A DNA stretch of 64,000 nt from SKLM01 sp041687115 (GTDB taxonomy: Bacteria > Chloroflexota > Anaerolineae > B4-G1). The position numbers were made by a program, and so were the translations under genes. The stretch is taken from positions 1 through 64,000 of the forward strand of contig JAWLCP010000003.1 of the NCBI GenBank assembly GCA_041687115.1, in the 5' to 3' direction. Numbering within the stretch: position 1 is the first letter of the stretch; each line of letters opens with the position of its first letter. The notes under the pieces were generated by a model. The model had not been told where the DNA came from. It made no database searches and saw nothing but the letters and a program-made list of their open reading frames with translations. This document shows positions 48,965 to 57,869 of this stretch, in pieces.

Positions 48965-50422
48965 CTATGTTGCGGGCGAGGGCGTAGCCTCTCCAGGCTG
49001 GGCCGGGAGACGGACGGTGATGCGCGTCCCCTCGCTCGGCGCAGTGCGGACGTGGAATGAGCCTCTAAGCAGCGTGGCCCGCTCCCGCATCCCCATGAGC
49101 CCAAAGTGCCCGGCCTGGGTGAGGACGTCGGGACGCGGCGGGAGGTCGAACCCCACACCGTCGTCGACCACGGACAGGACGATCCCCCCGGCAGTGGAGC
49201 GCACATGCACGGTGATGGTCTCCGCATGGGCGTGCTCGACGGCGTTGTTGAGCGCCTCCTGGGCGATGCGGTAGGCGGCGAGCTCGACGGCAGGGGCGAG
49301 GCGCTGGTAGTCGGCTTCCTTCTCCAGATGCAGCCGGGCCTGGGTTCGGTCGGCGGCCTGGCGCACCAGCATCTCCACCGCGGGGACGAAGCCCAGATCC
49401 TCCAGGTAGGGCGGGCGGAGTGCGCCTATGATGCGGCGGAGCTCCTCCACCGTCTCCCGCTCGGCGCGGCGAAGGTCGGCCATTAAGGAGCGCGCCTGTT
49501 CCGTCTGGTCCCGCTCGATCAGATGTTGAGCGCTCTCGGCCCGATGCCCGAGAGCGATGAGATCCTGGACGGGTCCGTCGTGGAGCTCGCGGGCCAGGCG
49601 GGCCCGCTCCGCCTCCTGGCCCTCGGTGAGGGCGGTCAGATAGTCGCGCACGCCGGCCTGGTAGCCGCGAATGCGCTCCGCCATGTCCGCCAGGGCGCGG
49701 TGGAGGTCCTGGATTTCCTGAACGCCCATGGCGAGGCGACCCTCAGCCCCGCCGGTAGCCATAGACGAGAGATCGCCCCACGATACCTGCTCCGCCGCGT
49801 CGGCGAGAGCCCGCAGAGGACGTATGATCGTGCGCCAGCCAAATGTGAGGATTAGGATGGATACGACGGCGGCGCCAACGGCCGCGGCAGGGGCGAGGCT
49901 AGAGAGTCGGAGGATGGGCCCGACGATCTCATCGACTGGCTCCTGGATGAGTACTTGCCAGTCGGTCCCCATGACCGGGGCGAAGGCGACGAGGACCGGC
50001 CCACGGAGTTCGGTGTTGACGATGACGAATCCGTCGCGCTGCTGGAGGGCCTGGATGATCCCCTCCCCGGCGGTCAGGTCGGGTTCTTCCTGACCCGCGG
50101 AACGGGTGAGGATCTCCCGTGTGTCGCTGACGACGATGAGGGAGGCTGTTCGGGGCTGGTCCTCGAAGACGGGCGGGATGTGGGCAGAAAGCCCCTCTCC
50201 GTCGGGGCTGATCACGCCGTGGGCAAGTCCGTCCTCGATGCTGCGGGCGACTAGGCGGGCCAGGGAGAGGTCGCGGTCGGCGACGAAGTCCCGCATGGCG
50301 CGCTGGTGTGCGTAGACACCGGTGAAGGCGAGGGCGATGATGAGCAGGGTGATGGGCAACACTGCCCACAAGAACAGTTGGAACTGGAGGCTGCGGAGGA
50401 GGCGAACAACAGAGCGTCTCAT
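48965..50422 (-). CDS. Sensor histidine kinase, NarL-partner type
   Basis: 485 residues. Two transmembrane helices flank an extracellular sensor of about 140 residues (dCache-like), then HAMP (WRTIIRPLRALADAAEQVSWGDLSS), a HisKA_3 dimerisation helix with ERARLARELHDGPVQDLIALG (phospho-acceptor His) and an HATPase_c domain (QEALNNAVEHAHA, VVDDGVGFD, GHFGLMGMRERA). It phosphorylates the response regulator encoded upstream. ATG at 50422 chosen over one 10 codons earlier that overlaps the regulator. The signal is unknown. Confidence 0.92.
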   Translation of the reverse strand: MRRSVVRLLRSLQFQLFLWAVLPITLLIIALAFTGVYAHQRAMRDFVADRDLSLARLVARSIEDGLAHGVISPDGEGLSAHIPPVFEDQPRTASLIVVSDTREILTRSAGQEEPDLTAGEGIIQALQQRDGFVIVNTELRGPVLVAFAPVMGTDWQVLIQEPVDEIVGPILRLSSLAPAAAVGAAVVSILILTFGWRTIIRPLRALADAAEQVSWGDLSSMATGGAEGRLAMGVQEIQDLHRALADMAERIRGYQAGVRDYLTALTEGQEAERARLARELHDGPVQDLIALGHRAESAQHLIERDQTEQARSLMADLRRAERETVEELRRIIGALRPPYLEDLGFVPAVEMLVRQAADRTQARLHLEKEADYQRLAPAVELAAYRIAQEALNNAVEHAHAETITVHVRSTAGGIVLSVVDDGVGFDLPPRPDVLTQAGHFGLMGMRERATLLRGSFHVRTAPSEGTRITVRLPAQPGEATPSPAT

Positions 50423-50444
50423 GGTAGATGACCCGCGTGTTGCC

Positions 50445-51101
50445 CTACTCAACGACGATCCAGCCGCGTTTGAGCGCCTCGGTGACAGCCTCTGTGCGGC
50501 TGCTGGCGCCGAGTTTCCCGTAGATGCTGGCCAGGTGGCCTTGGACCGTGCGGTGGCTAATGCCGAGTTCCCGGCCTACCTCGCGGTTGGTCATACCCCT
50601 GGCGACGAGACGCAGGACGTCGATCTCCCGGGGAGTGAGGGGTTCGATCTGGTCGGCAGCGCCCTCGGGGCGATGGTCCGTCGCCTGACGCACAACCTTC
50701 GTGGCGACCTCCGGGCTGAGGGCAGACTCGCCGCGGTGAACCGTGCGGACGGCGTCGACCAGCTGGTCGGCGCTGGCGGTCTTGAGGACATAGCCGTCGG
50801 CACCGGCCTCCAGGAGGGCGAAGACGTAGGGGTCATCGTCGTAGGCGGTCAGGATGAGGACGCGGGTGTCCGGGAAGCCGGCCTTGATCCGACGCGTGGC
50901 CTCAACACCGGTGACCTCGGGCATGCGGATGTCGAGGACGGCCACGTCGGGGTGGTGGTCCTCGACGAGGCGGATAGCCTCTTTGCCGTTGGAGGCCTCG
51001 GCGACGACGTCGATGGCGGGATCGTCCTCCAGGAAGCGGCGGATGCCCTGACGGACGACGGCGTGGTCATCGGCTAGGACGACGCGAATCTGTTTGGCCA
51101 T
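50445..51101 (-). CDS. NarL/FixJ-family response regulator
   Basis: 218 residues. Receiver domain (IRVVLADDHAVVRQG, phospho-acceptor Asp57 in DVAVLDIRMPE, VLILTAYDD with Thr, GYVLKTA with Lys) and a LuxR-type HTH (LTPREIDVLRLVARGMTNREVGRELGISHRTVQGHLASIYGKLG). GGAGGT precedes the ATG. 22 bp separate its stop from the histidine kinase start, so it is one operon with the kinase. Permease gene 51127 lies upstream in the same direction. Target genes are unknown. Confidence 0.94.
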   Translation of the reverse strand: MAKQIRVVLADDHAVVRQGIRRFLEDDPAIDVVAEASNGKEAIRLVEDHHPDVAVLDIRMPEVTGVEATRRIKAGFPDTRVLILTAYDDDPYVFALLEAGADGYVLKTASADQLVDAVRTVHRGESALSPEVATKVVRQATDHRPEGAADQIEPLTPREIDVLRLVARGMTNREVGRELGISHRTVQGHLASIYGKLGASSRTEAVTEALKRGWIVVE

Positions 51102-51126
51102 GGAAGGACCTCCGATCGGGGCTCGC

Positions 51127-51618
51127 TCATACAATACGGTCGGCGACCTCGGCCAGGAGCCCGGCGATGGGCGGCACGAGGAAGGTAACGGAGTACCGGA
51201 TGAGGGCGGGGCGGGGATCGATGAGGGCCATCTCGACCGGGAGACGGGAAACAGACCAGAGGGCCCACGCGGTGACGAAGCCGACCACGGCGCCGATACT
51301 GGCGCCAGCCTGGTAGAGAGAGGCGACGATGGGAAAGGTGGCGTATGGGGCGCCAGGGACCAACCCGCCGACGACGCAGCCGATGAGGATTCCCTTGACC
51401 CCGGCGCGGTTGCCCAACCAACGGGAGATGAGCTCCCTGGGGACGAGCACCTGGACGAGGCCGGCCAGGACGAAGCCGACGATGAGAAGGAGCAGGTTGC
51501 GGCGCACGGTGTTCCAGGCAGCCAACAGGCCGTCCATGGCCACATTCTTCCCCTGCCGGAGCGCGATGAAGAACAGGGCGGCGGCGACGATGGTCAGGAC
51601 GACGGTCGTGGTGTCCAC
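51127..51618 (-). CDS. Small YraQ/ArsP-type permease
   Basis: 163 residues with five hydrophobic segments (TTTVVLTIVAAALFFIAL, LLLLIVGFVLAGLVQVLV, GILIGCVVGGLVPGAPYATFPIVASL, IGAVVGFVTAWALWSV, YSVTFLVPPIAGLLAE). GAPYATFPIVASLYQAGAS is the half-repeat motif seen in ArsP_1 (DUF318) permeases. At 163 residues it is half the usual length, so it may dimerise. GTG start at 51618 after GGAGGAGG is preferred. It lies just upstream of a two-component system on the same strand. Confidence 0.68.
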   Translation of the reverse strand: MDTTTVVLTIVAAALFFIALRQGKNVAMDGLLAAWNTVRRNLLLLIVGFVLAGLVQVLVPRELISRWLGNRAGVKGILIGCVVGGLVPGAPYATFPIVASLYQAGASIGAVVGFVTAWALWSVSRLPVEMALIDPRPALIRYSVTFLVPPIAGLLAEVADRIV

Positions 51619-51916
51619 TGAATTGCCTCCTCCGCGTTTGGGTGTCATGTCGGTTCTCTCAGTATCGCGTTTTGTCTAGCTGCAGCGGGGTTGGGCGACG
51701 TCAGACGGTCAATGTATCCATTGTAGCCTCACTCGGGCTTCTGCGCCAGTGGTCCGAGCGAGGGGATAACGTGTGGCACCTGTGGCACCCTGGGTAGAAC
51801 CGAGGTGCTGGATTGATGGGAGCCCCGCCCTCGGGGCGACTAGGGCCGACGACGAGTTGCCTCGTCGGCCTGGGCGGTCCCGAGGGCGGAGCCGGTACCG
51901 GGTGTTACCGGCTCGT
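51619..51916. other. Intergenic stretch with nested hairpins
   Basis: CCGCCCTCGGG (51825-51835) pairs with CCCGAGGGCGG (51879-51889), enclosing GGCCGACGA (51844-51852) and TCGTCGGCC (51862-51870). A second hairpin GCCGGTA..TACCGGC follows at 51891-51912. No gene or clear promoter seen. The two hairpins could end transcription of the decayed gene that follows. Confidence 0.5.
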
Positions 51917-52191
51917 CTAGCCGCTGTGGAGTGCCAGAGCGGTCCATAGGGCGCCGGCGAGGTCAAGGACTCCGAGCAGCAGCATTGGTTGAGCCAGGCC
52001 AGCGAGCACCATCACGGCGGTGCAGATCGGGAAGACGACCCGGCCCAGCGGCAGAAGGTCGTTAGTCGGTTCCTGGCCGCCTGGACGTGGTAATAGCCGA
52101 CGATGATGACGAGCGATGCCATCACGCGGATCCAGGGTTCAGTGGTGGGCTGGAAGCCCAGGATTGTGAGCGGGAAGGGTGGGAGCCTCAC
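51917..52191 (-). pseudogene. Decayed small membrane protein gene
   Basis: Reading minus-strand frames, ILGFQPTTEPWIRVMASLVIIVGYYHVQAARN is followed by a frame change near 52065 into NDLLPLGRVVFPICTAVMVLAGLAQPMLLLGVLDLAGALWTALAL and a stop at 51917. The two pieces join into one ordinary multi-pass membrane protein, in which the amphipathic and hydrophobic pattern and a GxxDLxGALWTxLAL end look typical of a conserved small membrane family. A single-base change splits it. An upstream ATG at 52370 opens a different frame. An assembly error is also possible. Confidence 0.5.
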
Positions 52192-52383
52192 CGATGCGAA
52201 CGCGGCTCTGAACGCGGCCTTGTCTGGGAAGGTTTCGGTGCGCCGCCGGCGAGCCAGTCGGCGCCAAGGCCGGTGTGTCGGAGGACTCGTAGGCCACCTG
52301 GGGTGTCAGCCGCGCAGATGAGGCCGTCCTCGACGATAGGGGCACGGATATCTGCTTCGGGTAACTGCATCGTCGAGCCTCGG

Positions 52384-54018
52384 TCACTCGCCTATTGCAT
52401 TGGGCACGGGACCCTCGGTGTCGTCGAAGCTGGCGAAGTGTTCAGTCTCTGCATCCTCTCGGTAGTGAGCTCCCCGAGATTGCCGGTTGTGCCACGCGGC
52501 GTTGGTGACGATCCAGGCAACCTGGGCCATGTTTCGCAGACCGATAAGGCCATCGTCCAGGCGTGTTGCGCGATAGAAGTTGTCGATCACGCCCCACAGA
52601 TGATCCAGCTCGTTCAACGCGCGGGCCAGGCGGTGCGTGTTCCGTGCCAGACCGACGTAGAGCCACATGATGTTCTGGATGGCATGGGTGTCCCGCGTGA
52701 CGAGCACTGGGTCGGCAGCAGCGTTGTCGTTGGGCGGCTCCCAGGGCGGGATCGTGTTGGCATCGACAGGGCGGAGGTCGGTGCGTGACGCGATGTCCTG
52801 ACCAGCCCGTTGCCCCCAGAGCAGCCCTTCCAGCAAAGACGTGCTGGCTAGCCGGTTGGCACCGTGGACCCCGGTGCAGCTCACCTCTCCCACGGCGTAG
52901 AGCCCGTGCAGGGTAGTGCGGCCCACGGCATCTACGTGGACTCCACCGCAGAAGTAGTGGGCGGCGGGGACGACAGGGATAGGCTCTGCAGTGATGTCGA
53001 CGCCAGCGTCCATACAGGCCTGGTAGATGGTGGGGAAACGGTCCTGGATCTCCTGCGCTGTCATGGCAGAGGCTAGGTCGAGACACACGTGGGGGTAGCG
53101 GTGATCCAGCATCTCGTGGTGGATGGCGCGCGCCACCACGTCGCGGGGGGCCAGGTCACCCCATTCCGGCGCGTAGTCGTCCATGAAATGGCGGCCGTCG
53201 GGCGTGTATAGCCGTCCTCCCTCGCCGCGCAGCGCCTCCGAGATGAGGAAGTTGTCCGCCCCCGGCACGGCCAACGTCGTGGGATGGAACTGGACGAACT
53301 CGGCGTTGATGACACGGGCGCCCGCCCGGTAAGCCATGGCCAGACCGTCGCCGCGGGCTCCCTTAGGGTTGCTGGTGTGCTGATAGATCTGGCCGACGCC
53401 GCCGGTGGCTAGCACTGTGGCCGGCGCGAGGAAGCGGTGGATCTCCCCGGAATCCCGATCGAGGACGTATGCGCCGTGGCACGTGATCGGCGCGTAGACG
53501 GCGTGGAGATCCTGGCTGTGGTGCGAAGAGGTGATGAGATCCACGGCCGTCAGGCCCGCGAGGAGGGCGACATTGGGCAGCGCCTGCAGCTGATCGATGA
53601 GCGCGGATTCGATGGCGCGGCCTGTTGCGTCGCCCACGTGGAGGATGCGAGAGACGCGGTGTCCACCCTCTCGGGTGTAGGAAAGGCTGCCGTCGGCCTC
53701 CCGATCGAAGGGGACGGCCAGATCCTCCAGCAACACTCGCTCGACCAGCGGCGGCCCTTCCTCTGCGAGGAGCCGAGCCGCCCTCGGCAGGCTGAGGCCA
53801 GCGCCAGCTCTGAGTATGTCCTGTTCGAGCAGCTGAGTGCTGTCGCCGGGTCCGCGGGCCACGATGCCGCCCTGGGCGTAGCGGGTGTTTGACTCCTCCG
53901 GATTCCGCGCCCGTGTGATGACCGTGACGTGACGTTCCTGATCCTGAGCGAGCTGCAGGGCGGTGGCTGCCCCGGAGATTCCGGAGCCGATGACGAGGAC
54001 GTCAGTCTCGGCGGTCAT
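52384..54018 (-). CDS. nadB: L-aspartate oxidase
   Basis: 544 residues. FAD enzyme oxidising L-aspartate to iminoaspartate, first step of de novo NAD synthesis. FAD loop VLVIGSGISGAATALQLAQ, then TRYAQGGIVA, HVGDATGRAI, ATGGVGQIYQHTSNPKGARGDGLAMAYRAGA, EFVQFHPT and ISEALRGEGGRLY. HYFCGGVHVDAVGRT and GLYAVGEVSCTGVHGANRLASTSLLEGLLWG are the closing signatures. ATG at 54018 after AAGGACA. 26 bp downstream of the NadC-NadA fusion, so one operon. Confidence 0.95.
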   Translation of the reverse strand: MTAETDVLVIGSGISGAATALQLAQDQERHVTVITRARNPEESNTRYAQGGIVARGPGDSTQLLEQDILRAGAGLSLPRAARLLAEEGPPLVERVLLEDLAVPFDREADGSLSYTREGGHRVSRILHVGDATGRAIESALIDQLQALPNVALLAGLTAVDLITSSHHSQDLHAVYAPITCHGAYVLDRDSGEIHRFLAPATVLATGGVGQIYQHTSNPKGARGDGLAMAYRAGARVINAEFVQFHPTTLAVPGADNFLISEALRGEGGRLYTPDGRHFMDDYAPEWGDLAPRDVVARAIHHEMLDHRYPHVCLDLASAMTAQEIQDRFPTIYQACMDAGVDITAEPIPVVPAAHYFCGGVHVDAVGRTTLHGLYAVGEVSCTGVHGANRLASTSLLEGLLWGQRAGQDIASRTDLRPVDANTIPPWEPPNDNAAADPVLVTRDTHAIQNIMWLYVGLARNTHRLARALNELDHLWGVIDNFYRATRLDDGLIGLRNMAQVAWIVTNAAWHNRQSRGAHYREDAETEHFASFDDTEGPVPNAIGE

Positions 54019-54044
54019 GGTGTGTCCTTCAGTGGGATCCAGTG

Positions 54045-55955
54045 TCACAACGCCAGCATCCGTTTCAGAGCCACTCTGGCCCATCTCGCCGTCTCCTCGT
54101 CGACGGTGACTTCGTTGTGCAGCTTGCCGTGCGTCAGACCGTCCAGGACCGCGGCCAGATTCTCCAGGGTGATCCGGGTCATGGTGGCGCAGTAGGGCGG
54201 AACGTCGGCCAGCGGGACGACGGTCTGGTCGGGATGCTCGCTCTGCAGGCGCTGGACCAGGCGGGTCTCGGTCCCGACGGCCCAGATCGTGCCGGGCGGT
54301 CCCGCGGCGACCTGGCGGATGATGTGGGCCGTGGACCCCGCGTCGTCGGCCAGGGACACAACGTCGGCGGTGCATTCGGGATGCACGATGACGCGGGCCT
54401 GGGGGTGATGCGCCCGAAAGGTCCGAACATGCGAGGGTCGGAAGCGCTGGTGCACGTTGCAGGCGCCGGGCCAGAGGACGACCCGGGTCTCACGAAGGAC
54501 CTCGTCGGTGAGGGGCCGCCCCTGATCCCAGACGGTCATCTCGGCCGGGGGAATGTCCAGCTGCGCTGCGGTGTTCCGGCCCAGGTGCTGATCGGGGAAG
54601 AAGAAGACGCGCGGTCGACGCTCGAGTGCCCAGCGGAGCACGTCTGGGGCGTTGCCGGAGGTGCACATGATGCCGCCGTACTTTCCGCAGAAAGCTTTGA
54701 GGGCAGCCGATGAGTTGACGTACGTGATGGGCGTGAACTCGCTCTCCGCATCGTCGGAGGCTGTGTCGAGCGCCTTCCAGGCGGCCTGCACGGCGCCAAG
54801 CGTCGCCGTGTCCGCCAGGTAGCAGCCGGCGCTGGGGTCGGGGATGAGCACGTGCTGCCCAGGCTGCGCCAGGATGGCGGCGACCTCTGCCATGAAGTGG
54901 ACCCCGCAGAAGACGATGTACTCGGCGTCGATGTCCGTGGCCTGCCGTGCAAGCTGCAGGGAGTCGCCACGATAATCCGCGAATTCGATGACCTCGTCTC
55001 GCTGGTAGTGATGGCCTAGAATGACGAGCCGTTGATTCAATGCTGCCTTGGCGTCCCGGATGCGCTCAACTGGGTCCGGAACGCCTGTTTCCTCCGATGG
55101 GGCTCTGACGTCCATGCTCACGTCCAACGCACGCACCGAGTGCGTCAGTGCACCCACAGAGATGTAGTCGACACCAGCGGCCGCTATGTCCGCGACGGTA
55201 TCCAGGCTGACGTTCCCGGAGGCCTCCAGAGGCACACGCCCGCCGGCCACCTCAACCGCCTTCCGCATCGTCGCCAGGCTCATGTTGTCCAGCATGATGC
55301 GATCCAAAGGCGGCGTGATGCTCAGGGCCTCGCGGAGCTCGTCTAGCGTGCGAACCTCCACTTCAATGGGGAGGTCGGGCTGAGCAGTGCGGGCCCGGGC
55401 CACGGCGGTGGTGATGCCGCCGGCCCCCACGATGTGGTTGTCCTTGATCAGGATCATATCGAAGAGGGCCATGCGATGATTGGCGCCGCCGCCCATGCGC
55501 ACCGCGTACTTGTCCAGCAGGCGATGACCGGGCACGGTCTTCCGCGTGTCCAGGATGGTGGCCTGGGTCGTGGCGACAGCATCAACGTAGGTCCGCGTGG
55601 TGGTGGCGATGCCCGACATACGCTGCAGGAAGTTGAGCGCCAGACGTTCCGCGGCGAGCAAGGAGGGCGCAGGTCCCTGGACCTCCGCGATGATCTCGCC
55701 GGCGACTACCTCCTGACCATCGTGCACGCGGGAGGCGAAACGAATCTTGGGGTTCACGTGATGGAATACGTGCTCTGCCACGCCGAGGCCGGCGATGACC
55801 CCCGCCTCCTTGGCCACGATGCAGCCGGTCAGCGACGTCTCAGGATCCAGCGTTGCCTCACTGGTCACGTCGCCGGGACCGATGTCCTCGGCAACTGCCA
55901 GCTCGATCAACGGCTCGGCAGCCCTCAGCAGCTCGTCGTTAGAAGTCCTGCCCAT
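54045..55955 (-). CDS. NadC-NadA fusion: quinolinate phosphoribosyltransferase and quinolinate synthase
   Basis: 636 residues. Residues 1-~285 are NadC: DIGPGDVTSEATL, AERLALNFLQRMSGIAT, DTRKTVPGHRLLDKYAVRMGGGANHR and LIKDNHI, with the GVDYISVGALTHS end. After a ~12-residue linker, residues ~295-636 are NadA: LVILGHHYQRDEVIEFAD, FCGVHFMAEVA, GKYGGIMCTSGNA, LWPGACNVHQRF and HPECTADVV. The [4Fe-4S] ligands appear to be Cys378 (SAGCYL), Cys499 (GACNVH) and Cys589 (PYCATM); their spacing of 121 and 90 matches Bacillus NadA. The C-terminal Gly/Arg and ITLENL blocks are intact. The enzymes are usually separate genes. AGAAGGAGC precedes the ATG. nadB follows in the operon. Confidence 0.93.
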   Translation of the reverse strand: MGRTSNDELLRAAEPLIELAVAEDIGPGDVTSEATLDPETSLTGCIVAKEAGVIAGLGVAEHVFHHVNPKIRFASRVHDGQEVVAGEIIAEVQGPAPSLLAAERLALNFLQRMSGIATTTRTYVDAVATTQATILDTRKTVPGHRLLDKYAVRMGGGANHRMALFDMILIKDNHIVGAGGITTAVARARTAQPDLPIEVEVRTLDELREALSITPPLDRIMLDNMSLATMRKAVEVAGGRVPLEASGNVSLDTVADIAAAGVDYISVGALTHSVRALDVSMDVRAPSEETGVPDPVERIRDAKAALNQRLVILGHHYQRDEVIEFADYRGDSLQLARQATDIDAEYIVFCGVHFMAEVAAILAQPGQHVLIPDPSAGCYLADTATLGAVQAAWKALDTASDDAESEFTPITYVNSSAALKAFCGKYGGIMCTSGNAPDVLRWALERRPRVFFFPDQHLGRNTAAQLDIPPAEMTVWDQGRPLTDEVLRETRVVLWPGACNVHQRFRPSHVRTFRAHHPQARVIVHPECTADVVSLADDAGSTAHIIRQVAAGPPGTIWAVGTETRLVQRLQSEHPDQTVVPLADVPPYCATMTRITLENLAAVLDGLTHGKLHNEVTVDEETARWARVALKRMLAL

Positions 55956-56430
55956 ACTCTAAGCTCCTTCTGGCCGTGATGATAATTACACTTGATGGAT
56001 GGACTAGGCGTCACGATACTGAACCTCAGAGGCCACGCCGTCGGTGGTGCTGCCTCTGGACCAGCAGGCTGCGGGCGAACCCTTGAGGGCCCTGAGCCGA
56101 CGTCGGGTACGGCGAAGAGCCATGCGGGGCTTCAGGGTCTCGAGGTGCGGAGCCCAGACCGGGGTACCGATGTCCGGGTCAGAATCAACGAGGCGACGAC
56201 AATCAAGCTGGATACTCTGATGTCTCCCATTCTTCCACGACCTTACGTGCCAGGCCGCAGCCCCGGCAGATTTCGGCTCGCCCACGGCTCACGTCGCGAT
56301 CACTCGTCATCTCTGTCCTCTTGCAGGTGGTTCCTGTTCTAGCTGAACACAAGCGATACTACACCTGCTCCGAGATGGTGTCAAATGCTGGGGCGCCGCG
56401 CACGTGCTAATGCGTTGGGGGCGTGAACGG
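55956..56430. other. 475-bp stretch upstream of nadCA
   Basis: Apart from the 35-codon ORF at 56203-56310, no gene recognised. The minus strand near 55980-56010 is AT-richer (AATTATCATC) and may hold the nadCA promoter (GTGACG, 18 bp, TGTAAT), but the match is weak. No NrtR or NiaR site was recognised. Confidence 0.35.
56203..56310 (-). CDS. 35-aa ORF with CxxC knuckle
   Basis: ATG at 56310 preceded by GAGGACAG. 35 residues, MTSDRDVSRGRAE followed by ICRGCGLARKVVEEW and a short acidic end. One CxxC pair suggests metal binding or a fragment of a zinc-ribbon protein. No homology recognised and only one CxxC, so it may be a remnant or a chance frame. Confidence 0.25.
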   Translation of the reverse strand: MTSDRDVSRGRAEICRGCGLARKVVEEWETSEYPA

Positions 56431-57723
56431 CTACGACCCGTCGAGCTCCTGCAGGGCGGTCTGGGCCGGAAGCCAGCCCTCGTGGTACCGGAGGGCGGCC
56501 TTGAAATCCGACCGGGCGGCCTGGGTGTCGCCGAAGGCGACGCGGGCTTTACCACGCCAGTAGTAGGATTCCTCCAGGTTGTTCGCCGTGTTCAGGGTGG
56601 CGTTCGCCAGGGCGATGACGTCGTCGTAGCGCCCGGCGGCGTGGTAGCTCTCGTAGGGGCCGAACTGGTACCAGAGCATGCGGTAGTGGAGGCCGAGCTG
56701 ACGTGCTTGGTCGTAGGCGGCCGCCGCCTCCGCATGACGGTTCAGTGCGGTGAGGTTGGTGCCGATGTTGAAGTGGGAGAACGTGACCCAGTCGCCGCAG
56801 TCGGCGTAGGCGACGCACGAGTCGTGGGGCTCGGCTGCCTCGGCGCGCGCCCTGTCCAGGGCTGCCTCGTACATGGTGGTATCGTCGATGTCTGGGCCGA
56901 GGAGGGTGGCCAGATCCTCCCATCGCTCGGGCTGGTAGACGACCAGGTAGAGGCGGTTGAAGACACGCCATAACTCATCCATCTCTCGATAGCCGACGGT
57001 CACGTCGGGGCCGTTGAGCGAGTCGTACGTCAGAAAGTGCTGGGCCGCGTCGTCGTAACCGACGATCAGACGGTAGTGGCCGAGCTGATCGCGGGCGTCG
57101 CGCACGTGCCAGGTCTCGACCAGGACGGGGAACCCAGCACGCACAAGGGTCTTGAGCCGGTCCAGCGTCCCGTTGACGCGCACCGTGGCCTCTAGCCCCA
57201 AGTCCCGGGCGTAGGTGGCCATCTCCCACGGGCTGACGTTCTTGTCCTCGGGATCCGGCTTGAGAACCGGGGCGATATCCATCTGGGTCTCATCCCGGTC
57301 CCAGTAGGACAGGGCCATGGCCAGCGTGGTGGGCCCGCAGTTGTTCCAGCGCTGATGCTCGTGGCGGACGCCGGCAAGGCTGAAGGCGGCACGAGGTGTA
57401 GGGCTGGCCGTTGGCGACGGAGCCGGCGTGTCGGTAGGGTGCGGCGTGTCGGTGGCCGGCGGCATATCGGTCGGAGGCGGCGTCTGCGTGGGCGAGGGGC
57501 TCGGGCTGGGCGTCTCGGTCGGCGACGGACTGGGCTGGGTATGGGTGATGACGGGTGTGGGAAGGGTATCGGGGTGCGGGTTATGACGCATCTCCTGAAG
57601 CGGCTCCGGCAGGTACACGGCATAGCGGCCGGGGAGGGCGCGGATGAGGGTCGGAGTAGCCAGCAAGGCCACACCCAGGACGACCAGGGCGCCGATCAAG
57701 ATGACCGTCCGTGAGCTTTTCAT
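56431..57723 (-). CDS. Anchored C39-like cysteine peptidase with TPR repeats
   Basis: 430 residues. N-terminal anchor (RTVILIGALVVLGVALLATPTL), a ~60-residue Pro/Thr/Ser linker (SPSPTETPSPSPSPTQTP..), then a peptidase_C39_2 papain-like domain: RWNNCGPTTLAMALSYW (catalytic Cys129), HYRLIVGYDDAAQHFLTYD (catalytic His then Asp). The C-terminal ~130 residues are TPR-like helices (RHAEAAAAYDQARQLG, RYDDVIALANATLNTANNLEESYYWRGKARVAFGDTQAARSDFKAAL). It is extracytoplasmic. The peptide substrate is unknown; such proteins often process bacteriocin-like leaders or act at the cell wall. Confidence 0.8.
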   Translation of the reverse strand: MKSSRTVILIGALVVLGVALLATPTLIRALPGRYAVYLPEPLQEMRHNPHPDTLPTPVITHTQPSPSPTETPSPSPSPTQTPPPTDMPPATDTPHPTDTPAPSPTASPTPRAAFSLAGVRHEHQRWNNCGPTTLAMALSYWDRDETQMDIAPVLKPDPEDKNVSPWEMATYARDLGLEATVRVNGTLDRLKTLVRAGFPVLVETWHVRDARDQLGHYRLIVGYDDAAQHFLTYDSLNGPDVTVGYREMDELWRVFNRLYLVVYQPERWEDLATLLGPDIDDTTMYEAALDRARAEAAEPHDSCVAYADCGDWVTFSHFNIGTNLTALNRHAEAAAAYDQARQLGLHYRMLWYQFGPYESYHAAGRYDDVIALANATLNTANNLEESYYWRGKARVAFGDTQAARSDFKAALRYHEGWLPAQTALQELDGS

Positions 57724-57807
57724 GACGGTATGATACCCGGAAGTCGGTCGATCCGCCACCCTACGCCGCAGCGCCCACGACGATAGGTGAGCGGATGGTG
57801 CGCGTAG

Positions 57808-57836
57808 CCCCCGCCGGGCATGTCGCCCGGCGGGGG
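57808..57836. terminator. Strong hairpin, 12-bp perfect stem
   Basis: CCCCCGCCGGGC (57808-57819) and GCCCGGCGGGGG (57825-57836) around a 5-nt loop, between the C39 gene and the SHOCT genes. No T tract. It shares its outer stem with a hairpin at 58511-58530. Confidence 0.5.
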
Positions 57837-57869
57837 CACAGGTCGTAAACATCACGTTTGTGATTGCGG

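Noticed and set aside
53437..53892. 151-codon plus-strand frame inside nadB
   Set aside because: Antisense shadow with no motifs.
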